Source: Agelas oroides
Lineage: Eukaryota; Porifera; Demospongiae; Agelasida; Agelasidae
Direction of reading: 5' to 3'
NCBI GenBank assembly: GCA_949130485.1
Contig: OX422183.1
Location: forward strand, 186,001-250,000
DNA length: 64,000 nucleotides
Each line of letters starts with the position of its first letter. The first letter of the stretch is position 1. Positions 57,394-64,000 of this stretch are shown here, piece by piece. The position numbers and the translations under genes were made by a program. The notes below the pieces were generated by a model. The model was not told where the DNA came from and did not search any database. It saw nothing but the letters and a program-made list of their open reading frames with translations.

Positions 57394-60300
57394 TACCACA
57401 CAGCAGCATACCTTCAGTTAAAACAACAGCTGAGGAATGTGCATTACTTTTTGGGAGGAAAACTAACAAGGAATGGAATTTAATATCAATCTTCTAAAGT
57501 CTGTATTGTCTCATCTGGTGAAGCAGTGTGTCGTAGGGTATCCTCTGAATACCATATATGGTAATGTTAGTATGTTGGGAGCTAGGTCTTATTATAGCCT
57601 TACCCACTGGTCCTTCAGGGGTTTCTTCTGGTCTGTTGGAGCTAGGTCTAGCTAGCTCTTACCGGTCCAAGCCTTACAAGCAATCCTTTTCTGCTATTTT
57701 TAATGACTATGGAACAACAACATTATGTTGTGTACTTGTGTATGAATTGGCGCCACAACAGTGAGAGGACCAGTCCAAGCTTCTGCCTCCATCACTGCAG
57801 CCAGCAGAACAATGGCTGCCAGCCTCCTAGCCTCAATTGTCCCCAGACCCCACCCTCTCATGAGGTGAACCAAATCAAATTTCTGCACACACACTTTTGC
57901 AACAGTGTCACCTAGCAATTAATGTTCAAAACATTTTATGCCAAACCTGGTCAAAAAAGGTATGGATACTCGAGTTGAGATAATACTGTTATAAGGGAAG
58001 TGCCACGTAATAATTACTGATCTCACAATCTCATTGGTCCCTAACACTTTTTAGCCCAAGATTGTTCACCAGACTGTTTCTCGCCAGGAGGCGCACAAGG
58101 GCTGGGCATGAGACTACAAGCCTCCCACTTCCAATGCAACAACAGTGCCTTGTGTCTTACCATTCTTTTTCCTCCTTCGAAACAGTTTCCACTTTCTTCC
58201 TTTCTTCCTCCCGCCACCGTCTTCCTCCTCCACATTCTCCTCCCCCTCCACCACCCTTCCCCACATCACCTCCTCCAAGACACGATGACAGAACTCAAAC
58301 TGTTGCTGGTTCTCCACCAAACCTCCACGAGAGAGACGCAGACCACGAATCACCTTCATGCATTTCAGTAGGAAGAGGGAGGAAGGGAAAGGGAGAGGGA
58401 AGAGGGAGAGGAGAGAGGGAGAGGAGAGAGGGAGAGGAGAGAGGGAGAGGAGAGAGGGAGAGAGGGAGGAGAGAGAGGGAAGGGAGAGAGGGAGGGGTGA
58501 GAGGGAGGAGAGAGGAGGAAGGGAGAGAGGGGGAAGGGAGAGAGGGAGGAGTGAGAGGGAGGAGAGAGAGAGAGAGGGAGGAGAGAGAGAGAGAGGGAGG
58601 AGAGAGGGAGGAGAGAGGGAGGAGAGAGAGAGAGAGGGAGGAGAGAGGGAGGAGAGAGGGAGGAGAGAGAGGGAGATTACATCTTGCTGACGATCTCGAG
58701 GGGATTGCCTGAACAACAGTTATCAAAGTGATAAACCAACAGCAGTCTTGAGTGCTAGAACACGTGGCATAGAATGTTCTAGAGCTAGGAGCTAGGGTAG
58801 GTGGAGGGAGCAAGGGTAGGTATACCCATACACTATGTCTCACTACTACTTTCACAGCTTACAGCACAAGCTACGCTGCATGCTCTGCTCTACAAGAGAC
58901 AATATTCTTCACATCATCTACATCTGCTCATGCACTACAACGTCTCAGCTGCTACAACGTCTCTTGACTGTTACCTATTGAAACACACGGCTCTCAGCTG
59001 CTACAATGTCTCTTGACTGTTGCCTATTGAAACACACGGCTCTCAGCTGCTACAATGTCTCTTGACTGTTACCTATTGAAACACAAGGCTCTCAGCTGCT
59101 ACAATGTCTCTTGACTGTTACCTATTGAAACACACGGCTCTCAGCTGCTACAATGTCTCTTGACTGTTACCTATTGAAACACAAGGCTCTCAGCTGCTAC
59201 AATGTCTCTTGACTGTTACCTATTGAAACACACGGCTCTCAGCTGCTACAATGTCTCTTGACTGTTACCTATTGAAACACAAGGCTCTCAGCTGCTACAA
59301 TGTCTCTTGACTGTTACCTATTGAAACACAAGGCTCTCAGCTGCTACAATGTCTCTTGACTGTTACCTATTGAAACACACGGCTCTCAGCTGCTGCAATG
59401 TCTCATACACCGGCTGCTCACCTGGTCCAAAATGTTGTTTTCAGTCTGCTCCCAGCAAGAGGGGGTTTCCCCTGGAGTGGACATCATCTGGTGCGCCACG
59501 CCCACTGCACAGAAGCAGCCTGCCCTGCCTCCTCCAAGTGAACTCACCACCAACACTGGCTGCAGGCAAGAAACACACCAGCTTTCTTCAACCTCTCCTC
59601 TTGCCTCCCAACCCTCTCCTCACTTTGATTCCCTCCCCTCACCAACTGACCGAGCATAAGAACAATGGCACCCCTTATACCCCTTCCTCTCCCCTCCGTC
59701 CCCCCTTCTCTACTTCTCCTCTTCCTTCTCCTATGTCCCCCCCCCCCCCCACTTCCTTCCTTAATTCCTCTCCCTCCCTCCCTCCCTCCCTCCCTCCCCC
59801 TCTCCTTCCTACCGCATTGATCTGTTGTTGTTGTCGGGCTCTTTCCACTTGATGATGGACACGCGCCATGTCTCTAGCACTCTGTGGCACCCCTGTGTGT
59901 GGTGTGTGTGGTGTGTGTGGAGGGGGGGGGGGGAGGAGGAGAGGAAGGGTAGGAGGAAGAGGAGGGAAGAGGATCCAGTTGTGGGGGGAAAAAAGGATGA
60001 TTAGATTAGGAAAGAAATCGGTAGGAAAAGGGGAAGGAGGAGAAAAGGGGGGTGGAGGTGGAAAGAGGGGGAGGAAGAAGGGGGAGGAACAGAGCTAACA
60101 TAAACAATATTAGATTACATTACATACATCCTGTTATGAATCTGCCAGCTGCCAACTTGTGCAATAAGTTTTGAATATGCCAGCGGAGTTATTTGAAAAT
60201 GTGCTCGGCTTCATGTTAACACCAACCGCACATCACCATAATTGTACAGTTCACATCCTGGTGAACGGCTTCCCAGTTTGCCTCACCCAGGATACCAGAC

Positions 60301-63300
60301 TGTGGTACGCTCCATATGCAGCCATACTGCACCACCTCCCCCGCAGAAGCTTTGGGCTTTCACCTTGCCGTAAAATGTATACAGTCGAGACGATTTAAAG
60401 TCTGATGGAATCTCCGCCTTCATCCTCACTTCCTTGATCATCCTCCACTCCCTCACACCTCACATCCTCCACTCCCTCACTCCTTCCCTCCTTACTACCC
60501 CTCTCCCCTACACACACACACACACACTCACTCACACCCCCCCCCCACCACACACCTCCTCACCATGCTGTGGCCATCTGGAGTACTGGAACAGTTGCAC
60601 GTGGTCAGTCTCCCGGTCGACAAGACTCTCCAACTCCACCGCCCTCACCACCAGCCCCTCCACCCCTCCTCCTCCCACACCCTCACTCCTCACCCTCACA
60701 CATAGTGAGCTAGGGATCCAGGATCGCGACACAACCAAAGAGTGCCTGTGTTCCTCCTCTCCTTTCTTTGGCAGAAGCTCCTCCTCCTCCCCCTCACACA
60801 GTACCACCACCACCGATAGACGGTGTTCCCATATCATCCTGCAGGGACGAGAGGAGGAAAGGAGAGGAGGAGGAGAGGAGGAGGAGGGAGGAGAGGAGAG
60901 GAGGAGAGGAGGAGGAGAGGAGGGGGAGAGGAGGAGGAGAGGAGGAGGAGGGGAGAGGAGGAGGAGAGGAGAGGAGGAGGAGAGGAGAAGAGGAGGAAGA
61001 GGAGGGGAGGGGAGGAGGAGAGGAGAAGAGGAGGAAGAGGAGGGGAGGGGAGGAGAAGAGGAGGAAGGGGGAAGAGGGGAGAGGAGGGGGGAAGAGGGGA
61101 GAGGAGGGGGGAAGAGGGGAGAGGAGGGGGAGATGAGGAAGGAGAGGGTGAGGAGGAACTAAGCAGCAGCACTGCAAAAAAAAAAGCCAAATGTTTGGAG
61201 AGTCATTTAGGAGCACAACTTATACTAATATGTTTTTAATTGCTCCATTTTAGGGGGCTGTTTTAAGGCTTTCAGCTCACTCTACTAGAACTCCCCATCC
61301 AACACTGAAAACACTCACATCATCATGAATATGTGTGCAGAGTGGAGGTGAGGAAGTATGTATAATGAATATGTTGTAGCGCTGGTCCCTAGTTATGGGC
61401 AGCAGAAGGTGGCAATTCGATCGCTGGCCAGAAGACGTAAACACAGAAAATACCCAGGGAAAGATATTAACTGCATGTATCAGCAACTAGCAACTACTGG
61501 GTGCACTCCCACACAGCGATAGGTGATCATCGTTAATACTTTAAATGGGCATGCGATACAGTATATAGCATGGTATATTGTTAGTGTGTTATTTATAGCA
61601 CATGATAGACCACTTCATAGCACATGGCCGTACATATGATACAATACTGTGTATTTGAGGAATGTGTATTGGTAATTGAAGCTCCATAGCCTGATAATTA
61701 TGATGCAACACATGTATATTTATAGTAGACAGAACAAGAAACCTTATTAAGAGGATGCAGTATATCAGGAACTATAGGCCTGGAACTATAGGCCACTAGT
61801 CTTCAAAATATTCAACACAGTATATGTAATAGATGATGCATGGTAGCCTGGGATTCACTAATCACCCGACTCCAAATTAAGGGCGGAGCCTGAGGACTAG
61901 GGTGGTTATAATCCCACACTAACATGCATTATATTCTCCAACCTGATTGGTCCTTGTTGTTGTTGTTTTGTAAACATAAAGGTAGTTTACACTAGGTATA
62001 TATGTTGCTATTGCTAGATCTTGGACGAAGGCAGTAGAAGGCAAAAAACTTTGTTTGCAATCGCAATGATGAAAATTGCCTTCTACTGCCTTCGTCCAAG
62101 ATCTAGCAATAGCAAGTTATAGTTCAGGAGCAGTAACATGACTCTCAAAGAGCAGGTGTATATGTTATCAGTAAACATCATTTTACAACTTCCTGTGGTA
62201 TATCTTTATGAAACAGAATCTGTATAGTACGTACCTGGAAAATAATTATTACCCTTGTGTTACTATGGAAACAAGGCAGAATGTAGTCACTCAGTGAAAA
62301 TAACCCCTTTGTCCACAGACCCTCCCCTCCACCCCTCCCCCCCCTCCCTTCTTCCTACCTCCTAGGGGTACTAAGTACTTATGATATGCTTCATGTTATA
62401 CAGAAGAAAGCAAAAAGAGCTAGCAGTGCTCTGCCACAACAGCCGGACAACAACCAACCACAATCCTCTATATACTGCTGAATGGCTCAGTTGCACGCCT
62501 GGTTGATCTGACAAGACGTTTCAAGTAATTATTAAGTGAAGCAAGAGTTGATAGCATAAGTGTATGTATTGGTGATGCAGGTTTAATAGAAGCTCTGTGC
62601 TAGACCACTTCAATACTTTTACTATATAACAGAGTATCAAGTTTACCTCCAGAAGTCAGCGACAGTGCTCTCCATTGGTAGTTGAGTGACAATGTAGGCC
62701 TTGGGAGAGTCGGGGGGGACCAAGAAAACTACACAGGGAGGGATGGAGGGAGAGGGAGGGAGGGAGGGAGGGAGGAGGGATGGAGGGAGGAGGGATGGAG
62801 GAGGGAGGAGGGAGGGAGGGAGGGAGGGAGGGAGGGAGGGAGGAGGGATGGAGGGAGGAGGGATGGAGGAGGGAGGAGGGAGGGAGGGAGGGAGGGAGGG
62901 AGGGAGGGAGGGAGGGAGGGAGGGAGGGAGGTAGGGAGGAGGGAGGGAGGGAGGGAGGGAGGAGAGGGAGGGAGGGAGGGAGGGAGGGAGAAGGGAGGGA
63001 TGGAGAGGGAGGGAGAAGGGAGGGAGGGATGGAGGGATGGAGAGGGAGGAGGGAGGGAGAGGGAGGAGGGAGGGAGAGGGAGGAGGGAGGGAGGGAAGGA
63101 CACATTATTAAAATGAATTGGGTATTAATAATAGAGGAAAAGCTGAGAGGGAGAAAAGGAAGCGGGGGGGAGAGAAGAACCCCACATACTTTGCATTGAT
63201 GTAGTCAGAGCCGACCTCCTCTAACACCAGTTGCAGTTTGACACGAGAGGAGGAAGGGGGGAGAGGGCCCCCAGGACGGTTCTTGGGAGTGTTCCGTGGG

Positions 63301-63782
63301 GAGACCTGGGAAAGAGGGAGGGAGGGAGGGGGGAGGAAGGGAGGAGAGGGAGGGATGGAGGAGAAGAAGGGAGGGAAGGAGAGGGAGAGAGGGAGCGATG
63401 GAGGGAGGGAGGAGAGGGAGGGAGGGGGGAGGAAGGGAGGAGAGGGAGGGATGGAGGAGAAGAAGGGAGGGAGGAGAGGGAGAGAGGGAGCAATGGAGGG
63501 AAGGAGGAGAGGGAGGGAGAAGAGGAGGGAGGGAGGGAGGGAGGAGAGAGAGAGGGAGGGAGGAGAGGGAGGGAGGAGAGGGAGGGAGGAGCGGGAGGGA
63601 GGGAGGAGAGGGAGGGAGGGAAGGCATGTGATTATCTCCCCGCTGCAATGAAAGGAAGCGTCTCACTTGGCGAAGGTGTAGTCGTGACTGTGGGTGGAGT
63701 CTGCGGCTGTGATGGCATCAAATCCAGAGTGGAGGAACCCACCCATCTTGAGCATACCTACCCTCATCTTCAGGGCCACTGA
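57123..63782 (-). CDS. Tyrosine-phosphatase-like gene, predicted inactive; 5' end outside window
   Basis: Exons (minus strand): 63667-63782, 63190-63305 (SSSRVKLQ ... GSDYINAK), 62647-62728 (KAYIVTQLPMESTVADFWR), 60564-60838 (MIWEHRLSVVVVL ... LFQYSRWPQHG), 59813-59892 (VPQSARDMARVHHQVE), 59422-59559 (PVLVVSSLGGGRAGCF), 58161-58353 (VENQQQFEFCHRVLEEV), 57123-57226 (tail, stop at 57123). The domain order is that of a classical PTP. From 62647 to the stop all phases agree. The signature HCxxGxxR[ST]G is VSSLGGGRAG: the catalytic Cys is Ser and the His is Val. WPD is WPQ. Both substitutions remove known catalytic residues, so a pseudophosphatase is predicted. Phases do not agree at 63667/63305 and 63190/62728, near homopolymers. 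Which PTP subfamily, and whether it is a receptor, cannot be told without the N-terminus. Confidence 0.75.
57336..57393. repeat. (TG)n microsatellite
   Basis: TG dinucleotide run in the last intron of the phosphatase-like gene. Confidence 0.95.
57828..58116. mobile_element. Old TAGTCTCG-family MITE
   Basis: 289 bp similar to 898-1219 and 5351-5644, with more mutations. Flanks CCAGCCTCC and CAAGCCTCC match in eight of nine bases. Confidence 0.75.
58376..58672. repeat. Long polypyrimidine tract near a phosphatase-gene acceptor
   Basis: About 300 nt of CTCTCC/CCCT on the coding strand, ending about 20 nt before the acceptor at 58354. Confidence 0.85.
58942..59400. repeat. 49-bp minisatellite
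   Basis: About nine units of 49 bp containing CAGCTGCTACAATGTCTCTTG and TGTTACCTATTGAAACACA parts, within an intron of the phosphatase-like gene. Confidence 0.9.
60843..61135. repeat. Long polypyrimidine tract abutting a phosphatase-gene acceptor
   Basis: About 290 nt of CTCCTC repeats on the coding strand ending CTCGTCCCTGCAG at the MIWEH exon. Confidence 0.85.
61140..62646. other. Intron of the phosphatase-like gene with a 40-bp perfect hairpin
   Basis: No exon found. At 62005-62115 two perfect 40-bp inverted arms (starting TTGCTATTGCTAGATCTTGG) enclose a 31-nt loop. No target duplication is evident. Confidence 0.6.
62738..63099. repeat. (CCCT)n polypyrimidine tract abutting a phosphatase-gene acceptor
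   Basis: About 360 nt of GGGA on the plus strand. The coding strand reads CCCT repeats then CCCTGTGTAG and the exon. Confidence 0.9.
63309..63628. repeat. Polypyrimidine tract abutting a phosphatase-gene acceptor
   Basis: About 320 nt of C/T-rich coding strand ending CCCTCTTTCCCAG next to the exon at 63190-63305. Confidence 0.85.
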
Positions 63783-63787
63783 CTGTG

Positions 63788-63918
63788 TATGTGTGTGTGT
63801 GTGTGTGTGTGTAGTGTGTGTATGTGTGTGTGTGTGTGTGTGTGGTGTGTGAGTGTGTGCGTGTGTGTTGTGTGTGTGTGAGTGTGTGTGTGTGTGTAGT
63901 GTGTGTGTGTGTGTGTGT

Positions 63919-63962
<44 letters not shown>

Positions 63963-64000
63963 TGTGTGTGTGTGTGTGTGCATGTGTGTGTGTGTGTGTG
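63788..64000. repeat. (TG)n microsatellite reaching the window edge
   Basis: Interrupted TG run of more than 200 bp; CA on the coding strand of the phosphatase-like gene, ending at an acceptor. Confidence 0.95.

Noticed and set aside
58358..58690. Arg/Glu/Gly-rich open frames in purine tracts (also at 60768-61239, 62682-63199, 63231-63782)
   Set aside because: Simple-repeat translations of intronic polypyrimidine tracts on the opposite strand.
60171..60420. Possible extra phosphatase P-loop exon (TIMVMCG on the minus strand)
   Set aside because: The exons at 59813-59892 and 59422-59559 join in phase and supply the P-loop; this stretch would need a 29-nt intron and leads to a stop.
1..64000. 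CRISPR arrays, bacterial operons, rRNA or tRNA genes
   Set aside because: Tandem repeats here lack spacers of unique sequence, genes have spliceosomal introns, and I saw no tRNA cloverleaf or rRNA core sequence.

Overview
The window reads as eukaryotic, intron-rich animal DNA with short introns, dense microsatellites and many small inverted-repeat transposons. Three features suggest a sponge, probably a demosponge: a DEATH/NACHT/LRR NOD-like receptor with a 2A-like N-terminal exon, a compact trithorax-type KMT2 gene, and the repeat families. This is inference (about 0.7); no species can be assigned from sequence reading alone.

Layout. 1-1.8 kb resembles the sequence just downstream of the NLR at 18.9-20.5 kb, so the window probably opens in the 3' flank of an upstream NLR paralogue. 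1.2-2.4 kb holds reverse-strand exons, one resembling CDP-diacylglycerol synthase. 3.5-6.1 kb is a forward SNX17/SNX31-like sorting nexin carrying an in-frame TGA. 7-18.9 kb is a forward multi-exon NLR: a 2A-like sequence, DEATH, an unnamed module, a second DEATH and module, then NACHT and LRRs, with phase-1 introns wherever the phase could be read. 19-24 kb is repetitive with a few unrecognised reverse-strand exons. 26.4-37.2 kb is a transposon inserted inside an identical copy of itself, giving two 4.7-kb inverted arms, each with a two-exon transposase-like gene. 38-41 kb is transposon debris. 41.3-53.7 kb is a reverse-strand KMT2A/B-type histone methyltransferase (CXXC, PHDs, extended PHD, FYRN, FYRC, SET). 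Head-to-head with it at 54.0-56.8 kb is a forward four-Ig single-pass receptor. 57.1 kb to beyond the right edge is a reverse-strand tyrosine-phosphatase-like gene whose catalytic residues are replaced.

Main points of interest: the 2A-like exon joined in phase to a DEATH exon; the self-nested transposon palindrome; a 51-bp satellite in a KMT2 intron that repeats the intron's own 3' splice site about 24 times; very long polypyrimidine tracts abutting 3' splice sites in several unrelated genes; the pseudophosphatase; and mobile hairpins as small as 54 bp with target-site duplications. Several reading-phase conflicts lie near homopolymers and may be assembly errors.
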